From an uncultured Pelagibacteraceae bacterium (GTDB taxonomy: Bacteria; Pseudomonadota; Alphaproteobacteria; Pelagibacterales; Pelagibacteraceae): a stretch of 64,000 bases of DNA. The first letter of the stretch is position 1; the number at the start of each line of letters is the position of its first letter. Location of the stretch: NCBI GenBank assembly GCA_902524945.1, contig CABZFF010000002.1, positions 1 through 64,000 on the forward strand. Reading direction: 5' to 3'. Made by a program: the position numbers and the translations under genes. The notes under the pieces are model-generated. The model was not told the DNA's origin and ran no database searches. It worked only from the letters and a program-made list of their open reading frames with translations. Of this stretch, positions 51,836-61,878 are shown in pieces.

Positions 51836-53293
51836 ATGACTATAAAAATAAATTATTTTAACGCTTTTAAAAATAAAAAAATTTCACACATTGTGATTTT
51901 TGTAAATGAAAAATTTAATACAAATAACATTAAAAAGTTCATTTCAAACAGTGAGCTTTTGTATATTAACGATATTTTAAAAACTAGCGACGTTAAAAAA
52001 AATCTACAAATTTTTGAAATAAACTCGAAGAGAAAAATAGTATTAGTATCAATTAAAAACAATATTAAAACTTCTGACGTGGAAAGTTTAGGGGCTGAAT
52101 TTTACGGATGTATTAATCAAAGAAAAGATAGTCAGTATATAATAGCAGCAGATAGCATAATAAGTAAAATTAATAATTTTCTGGGATACTTTCTACATGG
52201 AGTGAAACTAAAATCCTATGAATTTAAAAAATATAAATCAAAAAAGGAAAAAAGATTAATTACATTGAGTGTGACTGGGATAAAAAATAAACCATCTATT
52301 TCAACTCAATTAAGATTTAAGGCTTTAGAGGAAGGAACTTTTTATGCTAGGGATTTAGTTTCAGAGCCTGGAAATATTTTACACCCAGATGAATACGCAA
52401 GAAGATTAAACTCTCTTAAAAAGGATGGTCTGAAAATAAATATCTATGACGAAAAAAAATTAAAAAAACTTGGAATGTATTCTTTACTTGGAGTTGGCCA
52501 GGGAAGTGTCAGAGGTTCTTATTTAGTTACAATGGAATGGAATGGACTCAGAAACAATTCAAAACCAGTTGCATTTGTAGGCAAAGGGGTTTGTTTTGAT
52601 ACTGGAGGTTATTCATTAAAACCAGCAAAATTTATGGAAGACATGACTTATGATATGGCTGGTTCAGCCGCCGTCGTAGGTTTGATGAAAAACTTAGCCT
52701 TGAGAAAAGCAAAAATAAATGCCGTTGGGGTTGTTGGTCTTGTAGAGAATATGGTAAGTGGAAATGCTCAAAGACCTGGAGATATCGTAAAGTCTTATAG
52801 TGGAAAAACAATTGAAATATTAAATACTGATGCAGAGGGGCGATTAGTTTTAGCTGATGCTTTAACTTTTACAGAAAAAAAATTTAAACCAAGATTTATA
52901 ATTGATTTAGCTACTTTGACAGGAGCTATAATAGTTTGTCTAGGATCCGAATATGCTGGATTATTTTCCAATGATGATAAATTATCAAAACAAATTTTTA
53001 ATGCAGGTGAAAATGTTGAAGAAAAAGTTTGGAGAATGCCTTTGCACAAAAATTACGATAAACTAATGAACTCTAAAAATGCTGATGTTCAAAATATTAA
53101 TTATGTTGGTGGAGCAGGCTCAACAACTGCAGCACAATTTTTGCAAAGATTTATTTTGAACAAAACTCCTTGGGCGCATTTAGACATTGCTGGTATGGCA
53201 TTCTCAAAATACGGAGGAGCATTGAATTCAGGCGGGGCGACAGGATTTGGCGTAAGATTATTGAATCAACTTATCGAAGATAATTATGAATAA
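51836..53293 (+). CDS. pepA: Leucyl aminopeptidase (M17)
   Basis: A 485-residue M17 metallopeptidase with an N-terminal macro-like domain (about 1-150) and a catalytic domain. The metal-binding signature NTDAEGRLVLADAL is complete, as are VGKGVCFDTGGYSLKP and YDMAGSAAVVGLM. It removes N-terminal residues from peptides, and in some bacteria PepA also binds DNA. It overlaps the ndk start by eight bases. The common neighbour holC (Pol III chi) is absent between them. Confidence 0.95.
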   Translation: MTIKINYFNAFKNKKISHIVIFVNEKFNTNNIKKFISNSELLYINDILKTSDVKKNLQIFEINSKRKIVLVSIKNNIKTSDVESLGAEFYGCINQRKDSQYIIAADSIISKINNFLGYFLHGVKLKSYEFKKYKSKKEKRLITLSVTGIKNKPSISTQLRFKALEEGTFYARDLVSEPGNILHPDEYARRLNSLKKDGLKINIYDEKKLKKLGMYSLLGVGQGSVRGSYLVTMEWNGLRNNSKPVAFVGKGVCFDTGGYSLKPAKFMEDMTYDMAGSAAVVGLMKNLALRKAKINAVGVVGLVENMVSGNAQRPGDIVKSYSGKTIEILNTDAEGRLVLADALTFTEKKFKPRFIIDLATLTGAIIVCLGSEYAGLFSNDDKLSKQIFNAGENVEEKVWRMPLHKNYDKLMNSKNADVQNINYVGGAGSTTAAQFLQRFILNKTPWAHLDIAGMAFSKYGGALNSGGATGFGVRLLNQLIEDNYE

Positions 53294-53696
53294 AATTGAA
53301 CAAACCTTATCAATTATAAAACCTGATGCTGTCGAGAGAAACTTAACAGATGAAATAAAAAATTTTTTTATTAACAACAAATTAAAAATAAAAGACAGTA
53401 AAAAAATTCATGTTACCAAAGATGAAGCTGCAGAATTTTACAGGGTACATCAAACAAAACCATTTTATAATGATTTATGTTCTTATTTGTCTTCAGGACC
53501 AATTGTTGTGATGATTTTAGAGGGAGATAATGCCATACTTTTAAATAGAAAATTAATGGGAGCGACAGATCCAAAAAATGCTGAAGAAAATACAATCAGA
53601 AAAAAGTATGGTATTTCAATAGATAAAAATTCAGTTCATGGTTCAGACTCTATTGATAACGCAAAAAAAGAAATTAAATTTTTTTTTAAAAATTAA
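53286..53696 (+). CDS. ndk: Nucleoside diphosphate kinase
   Basis: A 136-residue enzyme. The phospho-accepting histidine lies in NSVHGSDS, and the N-terminal TLSIIKPDAVERNL and MGATDPKNAEENTIRKKYG segments are canonical. It equilibrates NDPs and NTPs. It starts within the last codons of pepA and shares a TTAA double stop with purN. Confidence 0.97.
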   Translation: MNKIEQTLSIIKPDAVERNLTDEIKNFFINNKLKIKDSKKIHVTKDEAAEFYRVHQTKPFYNDLCSYLSSGPIVVMILEGDNAILLNRKLMGATDPKNAEENTIRKKYGISIDKNSVHGSDSIDNAKKEIKFFFKN

Positions 53697-54256
53697 TTAT
53701 ATCTATAGATTTTAATTATAGCTTCTGGAAAAGCTAGATATTCTTGAATTTGTGTTTTACGTTTAATAATAATCTCATTATCATTTTTGTTAATGTAAAA
53801 ATATTTTTGTGAAATAATATTACCATCATCTAGTTTTTCACTAACATAATGAACAGTACATCCTGTTTTAATCTCTTTATTTTCTAATATTCTTGAAAAA
53901 GTATTCAATCCTTTGAATTTAGGAAGTAAAGATGGATGAATATTAATTATTATTTTTTTATAATTATTTAGAAATTTTTTAGATAAAATTTTCATATAAC
54001 CTGCTAAACAAATTAAAGAAATTTTATATTTTTTTAAATATAATAAAATTTTATTCTCAAAATTTCTTTTCTTTGTATCAATTATTAAAAGAGGAATAGA
54101 ATTTTTTTTTGCGTGTAGTATTCCCTCCGAGTTGGGATTATTACATACTACGAGATTAATACTAATAGGAAAATTATATTCTCTAGATTTTTTAATTAAA
54201 TTTTTTAAATTTGAACCTTTCCCAGATATAAAAATACTTGCTCTTTTTTTTACCAT
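53693..54256 (-). CDS. purN: Phosphoribosylglycinamide formyltransferase
   Basis: A 187-residue folate-dependent formyltransferase. The catalytic Asn and His lie in NIHPSLLPKFKG and the Asp in LDDGNIISQ. ISGKGSNLKNLI at the N-terminus binds the phosphate. It adds the first formyl group in purine synthesis. It follows purM with a 7-base overlap. Confidence 0.95.
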   Translation of the reverse strand: MVKKRASIFISGKGSNLKNLIKKSREYNFPISINLVVCNNPNSEGILHAKKNSIPLLIIDTKKRNFENKILLYLKKYKISLICLAGYMKILSKKFLNNYKKIIINIHPSLLPKFKGLNTFSRILENKEIKTGCTVHYVSEKLDDGNIISQKYFYINKNDNEIIIKRKTQIQEYLAFPEAIIKIYRYN

Positions 54257-55278
54257 TTTACGGAGTTTCTCAAGAAAACTTTTGTTTTATTTTTCGTAAT
54301 AGTTCCAATTTCGTAAGGTTGATATTTTTTTGAAAAACATTTTTTAATTTTATTTATGTTAATTTTTGGAGCAATTATACAAAATCCAATTCCACAATTA
54401 AAAGTTTTTAGCATTTCTTTTTCGGTAATTCTGTTTTGTTTTATCCATTTAAAAATTTTTTTTACTTTTATCTTACTTAAATCAATATTAAGTGAAAGAT
54501 TTTCTGGAACTGACCTAAGTAAATTTTCAATTAACCCGCCTCCAGTAATATGTGCTGCAGAATTTATCAAACTCATATTAGCTAATTTTAATATTTCCCT
54601 AGTATATATTTTGGTTGGTTTTAAAAGTTCTTTTCTTAAATAATTATTTATTTTATTATTTTTTAATATTGTTCTTATCAAGGAGTAACCATTTGAATGA
54701 ATACCATTAGAAGGAATAGCTAAAACAATATCTTTATCTTTCACTTTTTTTTTACTTAATATTTTTTTTTTTGAAACAATTCCTACACTAAAACCCGCGA
54801 TATCAAATTTATCAAACGAATATGTGCCTGGCATTTCTGCAGTTTCGCCACCAACAAGTTTACAATCTGCCAATTCACAACCTTTAAAAATACCACTTAA
54901 AATACTTTTTGTTTTTTTTAAATTTAATTTTCCAACAGCAATATAGTCTAAAAAAAACAATGGTTTTGCACCCTGAACTATCAAATCATTTACACACATA
55001 GCTACTAAATCAATTCCTATTGTATTAAATTTTTTGAATTTATTTGCTAACTCTAATTTTGTTCCTACTCCGTCAGTACAAGAAACAATTACTGGATCTT
55101 TAATCTTAGAATTGCTCAAATCATAAAGAGAACCGAATCCCCCAATTATATCTGCATCTTTTGAATATTTCCTTTTTTTGACATTTTTCCCCGATACTTT
55201 TGATATGTGATTTACCAACTTATTAGCTAATGAAATGTTCACACCACTTTTTTTGTAACTATTTTGTATTTTTTTCAT
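54250..55278 (-). CDS. purM: Phosphoribosylformylglycinamidine cyclo-ligase
   Basis: A 342-residue AIR synthetase. Family motifs are SYKKSGVNI at the N-terminus, GGFGSLYDL, VSCTDGVGTKLELA, GGETAEMPGTY and HITGGGLIENL. It closes the imidazole ring in purine synthesis. The gene is divergent from the DUF2066-like gene across a very short gap (about 23 bases to the chosen start). Confidence 0.96.
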   Translation of the reverse strand: MKKIQNSYKKSGVNISLANKLVNHISKVSGKNVKKRKYSKDADIIGGFGSLYDLSNSKIKDPVIVSCTDGVGTKLELANKFKKFNTIGIDLVAMCVNDLIVQGAKPLFFLDYIAVGKLNLKKTKSILSGIFKGCELADCKLVGGETAEMPGTYSFDKFDIAGFSVGIVSKKKILSKKKVKDKDIVLAIPSNGIHSNGYSLIRTILKNNKINNYLRKELLKPTKIYTREILKLANMSLINSAAHITGGGLIENLLRSVPENLSLNIDLSKIKVKKIFKWIKQNRITEKEMLKTFNCGIGFCIIAPKININKIKKCFSKKYQPYEIGTITKNKTKVFLRNSVKW

Positions 55279-55301
55279 TTATAAGAATGATTATTAGTTT
55301 T

Positions 55302-56345
55302 ATGAAATTTTTTAAATTAATATTTTTAATTTTAGTTATTTTCAGTAAAACTGGAAATGTTTTATCGTCCGAGAGTATTTTTAATGTTAATAATATAGAG
55401 GTTGTAAAAAAAACAAATGTTTCCAACAAAGAATTAACTAATCAAGCTATTCTAAAGGGATTTAATGATCTTAAAAAAAAATTGCTACTAAAGGAGGATA
55501 TTAATAAATTATCTTCATTAAATATTTCTGAAATTAATGACTTGGTATCTTATTATCAAATTCTAAGATTAGATAATCAAGAAAATAAAAAAAATACTCT
55601 CAAATTTAATATATTTTTTGACAAAGAAAAAATGCACAAATTATTCTATAGTAAAAATATTTCATATTCAGAAATATCAAAAAGAGAATTTTATTTGTTA
55701 CCATTACTAAAAATAAACGACGAGATTTTTATTTTCAACCGAAATTTTTTTTATGAAAAATGGAATGAAATTACCGATAATGAATTAATCGAAATGATTT
55801 TACCTCTAGAAAATATAGAGCTGGTACAATATATTAATTCAAATAAAAATAATTTATTCGACTTAGATTTAAGAAACATATTTCAAGAGTATACAAATAA
55901 AAATCTAGCATTAGTTTTTATAGATGAAACAGACTCAAATGAGGGAAAAATTTACATTAGAACAAAAATTCTATCAAAAAATATTGATAAAAATTTGATC
56001 GTAAAAAAAATTCCGGATAAAAACATATATTATGAAGAAATTGTTAAATCTGTAAATAATGAAATAATTGATATTATTAAGTCACAGAATTTAGTGGATG
56101 TTAGAACTCCATCATTCCTTAATGTAAAACTTTTCACAGATAAAAAAAATAATTTAGCAGAATTGAATAGAAGATTCAAAAATGTAGGATTAATTGAGAA
56201 ATTTTTTGTCCAAGAATTAAATCACGATTATATTTTACTAAAGATAAAATACCTAGGTAAGCTAGAAAAGATCATTAACCAGCTTCAAGATCAAAAAATA
56301 ATTCTTAGATTAATGAATGAGCAATGGAGTATCAAAATCTTATAA
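55302..56345 (+). CDS. Secreted DUF2066-like protein
   Basis: A 347-residue protein starting at the ATG at 55302, which gives a clean signal peptide (KFFKLIFLILVIFSKTGNVLS). The ATG at 55287 is also possible, but 55230 would run into purM. The rest is mixed alpha/beta with no catalytic motif. Position upstream of an Hda-type gene and beside purM is where DUF2066 proteins occur in alphaproteobacteria. The family call rests on that synteny and on overall layout. Function unknown. Its TAA shares one base with the next ATG. Confidence 0.65.
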   Translation: MKFFKLIFLILVIFSKTGNVLSSESIFNVNNIEVVKKTNVSNKELTNQAILKGFNDLKKKLLLKEDINKLSSLNISEINDLVSYYQILRLDNQENKKNTLKFNIFFDKEKMHKLFYSKNISYSEISKREFYLLPLLKINDEIFIFNRNFFYEKWNEITDNELIEMILPLENIELVQYINSNKNNLFDLDLRNIFQEYTNKNLALVFIDETDSNEGKIYIRTKILSKNIDKNLIVKKIPDKNIYYEEIVKSVNNEIIDIIKSQNLVDVRTPSFLNVKLFTDKKNNLAELNRRFKNVGLIEKFFVQELNHDYILLKIKYLGKLEKIINQLQDQKIILRLMNEQWSIKIL

Positions 56346-57007
56346 TGAGTCAATTAGTATTTAAATTTCCATTTAAGACAAAATACTATGAACAAGATTT
56401 TTATGTTTCTAGTAATAACTTTTCTGCTTATAAATTAATTGAAAGCTGGCCGAATTGGTCAGGGAAATGGTTGAATATCTATGGTGCCTCTGGCTCTGGA
56501 AAAACACACCTATCCAAAATACTAGGAAAAAAAATCGATAAAACAAAAATAATAGATGAACAAAATATTAATGATTTAACAATACAAAATTTAAATAATT
56601 ATGAGTGTTTGATTATCGATAATTTTAAAAATCTTATTGAAGAAAAAATATTATATTCAATTCTAAATCAATCTAAACAACTTGATAACTTTGTAGTGAT
56701 AAATAGTATTTTACCAATTAAAAAAAATTTGTTTAACTTAAAAGATTTACAGTCTAGAGCTAATAGCTTTGTTCTTATAGGTATTGATCTCCCAACTGAT
56801 GATCTCTTGGAGGTAATAATTTCAAAATCTTTATCTGAGAGACAGATAAAACTTAATCCAAAAATAACAGAATATATAATTAAAAATGTTGAAAGATCCT
56901 ATGAAAAAATCTTTAAATTATTAAGGGATATAGATGAATTGTCTTTATCTTCTGGAAAATCAATTAATATTAATCTAATAAAAAAAGTATTAGAAAAAAA
57001 TGAATAA
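56345..57007 (+). CDS. hda: DnaA-related regulatory protein (Hda/HdaA type)
   Basis: A 220-residue DnaA AAA+-like ATPase without a DNA-binding domain. Opening MSQLVFKFPFKTKYYEQDFYV resembles the short clamp-binding N-terminus of HdaA. Walker A is YGASGSGKTHLSK near 49-61, and Walker B is the CLIIDNF segment. A sensor region RANSFVLIGIDLP follows. Such proteins act with the beta clamp to promote hydrolysis of DnaA-bound ATP and limit re-initiation. I use the ATG at 56345, which overlaps the previous stop. Overlaps aspS by eight bases. Confidence 0.88.
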   Translation: MSQLVFKFPFKTKYYEQDFYVSSNNFSAYKLIESWPNWSGKWLNIYGASGSGKTHLSKILGKKIDKTKIIDEQNINDLTIQNLNNYECLIIDNFKNLIEEKILYSILNQSKQLDNFVVINSILPIKKNLFNLKDLQSRANSFVLIGIDLPTDDLLEVIISKSLSERQIKLNPKITEYIIKNVERSYEKIFKLLRDIDELSLSSGKSININLIKKVLEKNE

Positions 57008-58790
57008 ATATAGAACTCATAATTGTATAGAATTAAGTGAAAAAGAAATTAATAAAGTTGTAACATTATCTGGATGGCTTCATCGCAAAAGAGATCATGG
57101 GAATTTGTTATTTATTGATTTAAGAGATCATTTTGGAATTACTCAATGTGTTATTGAAAACAATAACAAATTTTTTCCAATTTTAGAAAGCACAAAACCC
57201 GAGTCAGTTTTAAAAATTTCAGGTAAAGTAGTCAAAAGATCTGAGGGTACAGAGAATAAAGATTTGAAAACTGGAAAAATAGAAGTAACTATTCAATCAG
57301 TAGAAATTTTATCCGACTCAAAAGAATTACCCATCCCTGTTTTTGGTGAGCAAGAATACCCAGAAGATTTAAGGTTAAAATTCAGATTCCTTGATTTAAG
57401 AAGAGAGGAAATGCACAAAAATATAATTTTAAGATCAAAAGTAATCTCTTTTATTAGATCTGAAATGCTAAAATTAGGTTTTTTAGAATATCAAACTCCA
57501 ATTTTAACTTCCTCTAGTCCTGAAGGAGCCAGAGATTTTTTAGTTCCGAGTAGATTAAACCCTGGGAAATTTTATGCTCTACCGCAGGCTCCACAACAAT
57601 TTAAACAATTAATTATGGTATCAGGTTTTGATAAATACTTTCAAATTGCTCCATGTTTTAGAGATGAGGATGCAAGGGCAGATAGAAGCCCTGGAGAATT
57701 TTATCAGTTAGACCTAGAAATGTCATTTGTAGAACAAGAGGATATCTTTCAAGTAGTGGAAAAGCTAATGATTAATGTTTTCAAAAATTTTTCTAAAAAA
57801 AAAATCACCTTCTCTAAATTTCCAAGAATATCATTTTATGACTCTTTAATGAAATATGGAACAGATAAACCTGATTTGAGAAATCCTCTAATTATTAATG
57901 AAATTACAAATATTTTTACACGAGATGATGTCACCTTTTCTATTTTTAAAAAATTAGTCAAAAAAGGAAGTAAGGTAAAAGCAATAATAACAAAAAATAC
58001 AAAAGATAAACCAAGAAGTTTTTTTGATAATATTGATAAATGGGCAAAAGAAAATGGGGCTTCAGGATTAGCATATTTTACTTTTGAAAAAGATAGCAAA
58101 ATTAGTGGCAAAGGACCAATTGGAAAGTTTTTTAGTGAAAATGCTTTAAAAGAGATAATGAAAATTTGCAACGCATCGGTAGGAGATAGTATATTTTTAG
58201 CATGTGGAGAAGAAAAAGAGATGACCAAATTTTTATCAATTGCAAGAAATAAAATTGGAAAAGATTTAAATTTAATTAATGAAAACGAATTTGCATTCTG
58301 TTGGATTGTTGATTACCCAATGTTCGAATTGGACGAAAAAACAAATAAAATTATTTTTAGCCACAACCCTTTCTCTATGCCTCAAGGAAAAATTGATGAA
58401 TTAAATTATGATAATCCTCTAGAGATTAAAGCATATCAATACGACATAGTTTGTAATGGAGTCGAGCTTTCTTCAGGAGCAATAAGAAACCATATACCTA
58501 AATTAATGTACAAATTATTTTCTGTTGCAGGATATAGCAAAAAAGATGTTGATCAAAAATTTAGCGGTATGATTAACGCTCTAAGCTACGGTGCACCACC
58601 GCACGGCGGAATTGCACCTGGAGTAGATCGAATTATAATGTTGTTAGCTGGAAAACAGAACATAAGAGAAGTAACGCTATTTCCAATGAATCAAAATGCT
58701 CAAGACTTAATGATGAAAGCTCCTGCAAAAGTAGAGGAAAAACATTTAAAAGAGCTATCTTTAAAAATTGATGTTAAAAATAAAAATTAA
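57000..58790 (+). CDS. aspS: Aspartate-tRNA ligase
   Basis: A 596-residue class IIb synthetase of bacterial length. It has the OB-fold anticodon domain ([23 protein letters not shown]), motif 2 ([25 protein letters not shown]), the GAD insertion domain (about 285-415) and motif 3 ([14 protein letters not shown]). In organisms with GatCAB such enzymes are often non-discriminating for Asn-tRNA. Which type this is cannot be read here. Shares a TTAA double stop with the NrdJ-like gene. Confidence 0.96.
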   Translation: MNKYRTHNCIELSEKEINKVVTLSGWLHRKRDHGNLLFIDLRDHFGITQCVIENNNKFFPILESTKPESVLKISGKVVKRSEGTENKDLKTGKIEVTIQSVEILSDSKELPIPVFGEQEYPEDLRLKFRFLDLRREEMHKNIILRSKVISFIRSEMLKLGFLEYQTPILTSSSPEGARDFLVPSRLNPGKFYALPQAPQQFKQLIMVSGFDKYFQIAPCFRDEDARADRSPGEFYQLDLEMSFVEQEDIFQVVEKLMINVFKNFSKKKITFSKFPRISFYDSLMKYGTDKPDLRNPLIINEITNIFTRDDVTFSIFKKLVKKGSKVKAIITKNTKDKPRSFFDNIDKWAKENGASGLAYFTFEKDSKISGKGPIGKFFSENALKEIMKICNASVGDSIFLACGEEKEMTKFLSIARNKIGKDLNLINENEFAFCWIVDYPMFELDEKTNKIIFSHNPFSMPQGKIDELNYDNPLEIKAYQYDIVCNGVELSSGAIRNHIPKLMYKLFSVAGYSKKDVDQKFSGMINALSYGAPPHGGIAPGVDRIIMLLAGKQNIREVTLFPMNQNAQDLMMKAPAKVEEKHLKELSLKIDVKNKN

Positions 58791-59599
58791 TTTTTAGTCT
58801 TAAGGTTGATTCTTACATCAGATAAATCTATTAATTTTTCCTCTAAATTACTTCTCACAAAGCCTTTAGAAGTTATATTCTTCACGATATTAAGAATCCT
58901 GTCATCACCAGCCTCACCATCAACAGTCTTTGTGCTCGCAATTGAAGGAGTATGAGCCAATTCCTCTTTACCAAGATAAGAAATTGCTAATTCTCTAAAT
59001 ACATAATCCAAAATTGATGAAGCGCTTAAAATTCTGTCGTTACCTATTACGTTACCAGAGGGTTCAAACTTGGTATCTATAAAAGCGTCAACATATTCTT
59101 CAAGAGGAACACCGTATTGTAAACCTAACGATATCGCTATCGCGAAGTTATTCATCATAGCTTTAACTAATTCACCCTCTTTATTGGTATCAATAAATAT
59201 CTCACCAATTTTACCATCCTCATACTCACCCGTATGCAGGTAAACTTTATGATCACCAATCTGTGCTTTTTGAATATAACCTTTCCGTCTATCGGGCATT
59301 TTAAATCGAGAATTATTTTTTACTTTTAAATTGTTATTTCTCTCTAAATTTTTTGATTTAATTAATTTATTTTCAATATTTTCAGAAATAGAGTGATCTA
59401 TCTTAATTTTTTTGTCATTTTTCTTATTAGAATCACCTATCTTTTTAGTTTTTCTATTATTTAGTTTAACGTCTATTACTTCTACTTTACCGTCATTTCT
59501 TTGATCTATTTTTGCAAGCTCTTTATCATTTAAATCATCCAAAGCATGAACAGTTTTGAACGTACAAGTATAGTAAGTTTCGACAATAAATTTTTTCAT
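58787..59599 (-). CDS. Stand-alone NrdJ C-terminal (TSCPD-type) domain protein
   Basis: A 270-residue protein in three parts. Residues 1-55 form an unfamiliar domain ([36 protein letters not shown]). Residues 56-100 are a Lys/Asn-rich linker. Residues 101-218 ([69 protein letters not shown]) closely match my memory of the C-terminal region of alphaproteobacterial adenosylcobalamin-dependent ribonucleotide reductase NrdJ. No reductase catalytic domain is encoded here. It may be a regulatory or structural protein that captured this domain, or a remnant of a lost NrdJ. The reading frame is intact and the sequence conserved, favouring function. Confidence 0.8.
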   Translation of the reverse strand: MKKFIVETYYTCTFKTVHALDDLNDKELAKIDQRNDGKVEVIDVKLNNRKTKKIGDSNKKNDKKIKIDHSISENIENKLIKSKNLERNNNLKVKNNSRFKMPDRRKGYIQKAQIGDHKVYLHTGEYEDGKIGEIFIDTNKEGELVKAMMNNFAIAISLGLQYGVPLEEYVDAFIDTKFEPSGNVIGNDRILSASSILDYVFRELAISYLGKEELAHTPSIASTKTVDGEAGDDRILNIVKNITSKGFVRSNLEEKLIDLSDVRINLKTKN

Positions 59600-59696
59600 A
59601 TATCTGGCAAGTCTATATTGAACATATATATAAAATATTATAAGTGTCTATTGTATAATGATACAATTTAAAATTGTGTGGATTTAAAATTTCATA
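59600..59696. promoter_or_regulatory. Divergent promoter region between NrdJ-like and NDUFA12 genes
   Basis: A 97-base AT-rich spacer between divergent genes. It includes ATTGTATAATGATACAATT (about 59649-59667), an inverted repeat (ATTGTAT / ATACAAT) overlapping a TATAAT -10-like box. Dual promoter function is inferred. Confidence 0.4.
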
Positions 59697-60056
59697 ATGA
59701 GCTTAAAAGTAATTTTTACTTGGTGGAACAAACAAACGTTTGGAACTTTTCTAAAAACGTTATTTACAGGTAAATTGGTCGGAACAGATGAATTCGGCAA
59801 TAAATATTATAAAAATAAAAAAGATGAAAGATGGGTAATTTATTCAAACGATGTTGAGGCAACAAAAATTACATCAGAATGGTACTTGTGGATGCATCAT
59901 ACTATTAACAAAATTCCAGACTATAAAGAACTAAAAAAATATTCTTGGCAAAAAAAACATAAAGAAAATAAAACAGGAACTAAAGAGAGTTTTAGACCCA
60001 TAAAAATTAAAAAAGATAATATTAAAAAAAAATATGAAACTTGGAAAAAAAACTAA
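59697..60056 (+). CDS. NADH:ubiquinone oxidoreductase accessory subunit, NDUFA12/B17.2 family
   Basis: A 119-residue basic protein. The family signature is visible: FTWWNKQTFGT at the N-terminus, KLVGTDEFGNKYYKNK near 28-43, RWVIYSNDVEATKITSEWYLWMHHTINKIP near 47-76, and a final Trp-rich segment. This accessory complex I subunit is shared by alphaproteobacteria and mitochondria and is usually encoded apart from the nuo operon, as here. Its last 23 bases overlap the next gene. Confidence 0.93.
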   Translation: MSLKVIFTWWNKQTFGTFLKTLFTGKLVGTDEFGNKYYKNKKDERWVIYSNDVEATKITSEWYLWMHHTINKIPDYKELKKYSWQKKHKENKTGTKESFRPIKIKKDNIKKKYETWKKN

Positions 60057-60540
60057 CTGGATATTAATAATTTTTTTATCCTTAATTTCTAAAACGTTTG
60101 CACAAGATGAAATTACTAGCTCTCAACTACTCAATATTGAAAATATACAACCAAGTTTTGAAGAGATCGATGAAAAAAATGAAAATTTTACCAGCCTCAA
60201 AAAAATTAAAGCAAAAAAGAAAAAAACAAAATTATCTTCCTCATCTCACGCAATTTTAATCGGCTTAGATAAAATCACCGCTAAATCTTCAAAAATAATT
60301 GTAAACTTAAATGAAATTAAAAAATTTGGTCCTTTGGAAATAAAAATTTTAAAATGCGGTCAGGTAAAAGCAAATAATAAGATCAACGATGTTGCATACA
60401 TGCAAGTAAAAGACCTTACGAAAAATGAGAATGAAAAAGTTTACATATTTAATGGTTGGACATTCTCATCTGACCCAAGTTTAAAACCATTTGATCATGC
60501 TATATATGATTTACAATTATTAAATTGTTATAATGCTTAA
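60034..60540 (+). CDS. Secreted DUF2155 protein
   Basis: A 168-residue protein with a signal peptide (about residues 1-23, ending TFA), a charged linker, and a C-terminal DUF2155 domain. That domain contains LIGLDKITAKSSKI, a lone Cys near 113, and the signature IFNGWTFSSDPSLKPFDHAIYDLQLLNC. The family is typical of alphaproteobacteria and often follows the NDUFA12 homologue. Function is unknown; an envelope role is likely from the signal peptide. Shares a TTAA double stop with accC. Confidence 0.9.
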   Translation: MKLGKKTNWILIIFLSLISKTFAQDEITSSQLLNIENIQPSFEEIDEKNENFTSLKKIKAKKKKTKLSSSSHAILIGLDKITAKSSKIIVNLNEIKKFGPLEIKILKCGQVKANNKINDVAYMQVKDLTKNENEKVYIFNGWTFSSDPSLKPFDHAIYDLQLLNCYNA

Positions 60541-61874
60541 TAAAATTTTTCTTTTCCTAGCCAATTAGTATCAAAATCTGAGTTTATGAATTTTTTGTGG
60601 TTTAATATTTTTTTGTGCAAATCAATTGTAGTGGTAATACCCTCAAGTACAAACTCATCAAGAGATCTTATGGTCCTTTGAATAGCTTCTTTTCTATTTC
60701 TGCCTTTACAAATTACCTTGGCGATTAAACTGTCATAATAAGGAGTTATCTTGCATCCTTGAAAAATTGAACCATCAACTCTTGTCCTGAAACCAGATGG
60801 TTGGTGACAAACACTTATAGTTCCTGGACTTGGTTGAAAATTTAAAGCAGGATCCTCAGCATTAATTCTACATTCAATCGAATGACCTCTTGGGTTAATA
60901 TCACTTTGTTTAAGAGCCGTATCACCAGTGTAGGCTATCCACAATTGTTCTTTAACAATATCAATTCCAGTCTGAACCTCTGTAACAGGATGTTCAACTT
61001 GAACTCTGGTATTCATTTCTAAAAAATAAAATTTTCCGCTTTCATAGATAAATTCTACTGTGCCAGCTCCCTCATAATTAATTTGCTCGACCATTTTGAC
61101 AGTTTTATCTAATAAACTTTTTCTTTGCTCATCTGAAATTACTGGGCTTGGAGTCTCTTCAATAAGTTTTTGGTGCCGCCTTTGGACAGAACAATCTCGC
61201 TCACCTAAATGAACTGTTCTATTTTTTCCAGACATTATTTGTACCTCAATGTGTCTTGGATTTTTAAAATATTTTTCAATATAAAGATCATCGTTACCAA
61301 AAAATTTTTTTGCTTCAGTTTTTGCTGTCAAAAATAATTCTTCAAGTTTATTTTCTTCCTCAACAATTTTCATTCCTTTACCCCCACCTCCACCAGCAGC
61401 TTTTATTAGAATTGGATAACCTATTTCTTTACATACTGTTTTTGCCTCAGAAAAAGATTTTACTGCTCCTTCTGATCCTTCAATAACAGGCAAACCAAAT
61501 TTTTTTGCAATTTTTTTTGCTTCAATTTTGTCTCCCATTTTTGAAATAATTTCAGCTCTTGGGCCGACAAACTTAATTCCATGTTTATTTACTATTTCAG
61601 AGAATTTAGCATTTTCTGACAAAAAACCGTACCCAGGGTGAATTGCCTCCGCTCCAGTTAAATCTACGGCTGACATAATTGAGGAAATATTTAAATAACT
61701 ATTTTGAGGTTGATGAGAACCTATACAAACACTTTCATCAGCTAATCTTACATGCATCGCATCCGAGTCAACGTTTGAATGAACTGCGACTGTGTTTATT
61801 CCCCATTCTTTACAAGCTCGGATTATCCTAACTGCTATTTCACCTCTGTTAGCAATCAAAACTTTTTTAAACAT
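60537..61874 (-). CDS. accC: Biotin carboxylase subunit of acetyl-CoA carboxylase
   Basis: A 445-residue ATP-grasp enzyme. Motifs include KVLIANRGEIAVRIIRAC at the start, HPGYGFLSENA, the glycine-rich ATP lid KAAGGGGGKGMK near 159-170, and EMNTRVQVEHPVTE near 289. It carboxylates the biotin of AccB using bicarbonate and ATP, for malonyl-CoA synthesis. It lies four bases downstream of accB. Confidence 0.97.
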   Translation of the reverse strand: MFKKVLIANRGEIAVRIIRACKEWGINTVAVHSNVDSDAMHVRLADESVCIGSHQPQNSYLNISSIMSAVDLTGAEAIHPGYGFLSENAKFSEIVNKHGIKFVGPRAEIISKMGDKIEAKKIAKKFGLPVIEGSEGAVKSFSEAKTVCKEIGYPILIKAAGGGGGKGMKIVEEENKLEELFLTAKTEAKKFFGNDDLYIEKYFKNPRHIEVQIMSGKNRTVHLGERDCSVQRRHQKLIEETPSPVISDEQRKSLLDKTVKMVEQINYEGAGTVEFIYESGKFYFLEMNTRVQVEHPVTEVQTGIDIVKEQLWIAYTGDTALKQSDINPRGHSIECRINAEDPALNFQPSPGTISVCHQPSGFRTRVDGSIFQGCKITPYYDSLIAKVICKGRNRKEAIQRTIRSLDEFVLEGITTTIDLHKKILNHKKFINSDFDTNWLGKEKFY

Positions 61875-61878
61875 CTTT

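Noticed and set aside
55230-55301. Upstream start for the DUF2066-like protein
   Set aside because: It would overlap the 5' end of divergent purM and bury the signal peptide.
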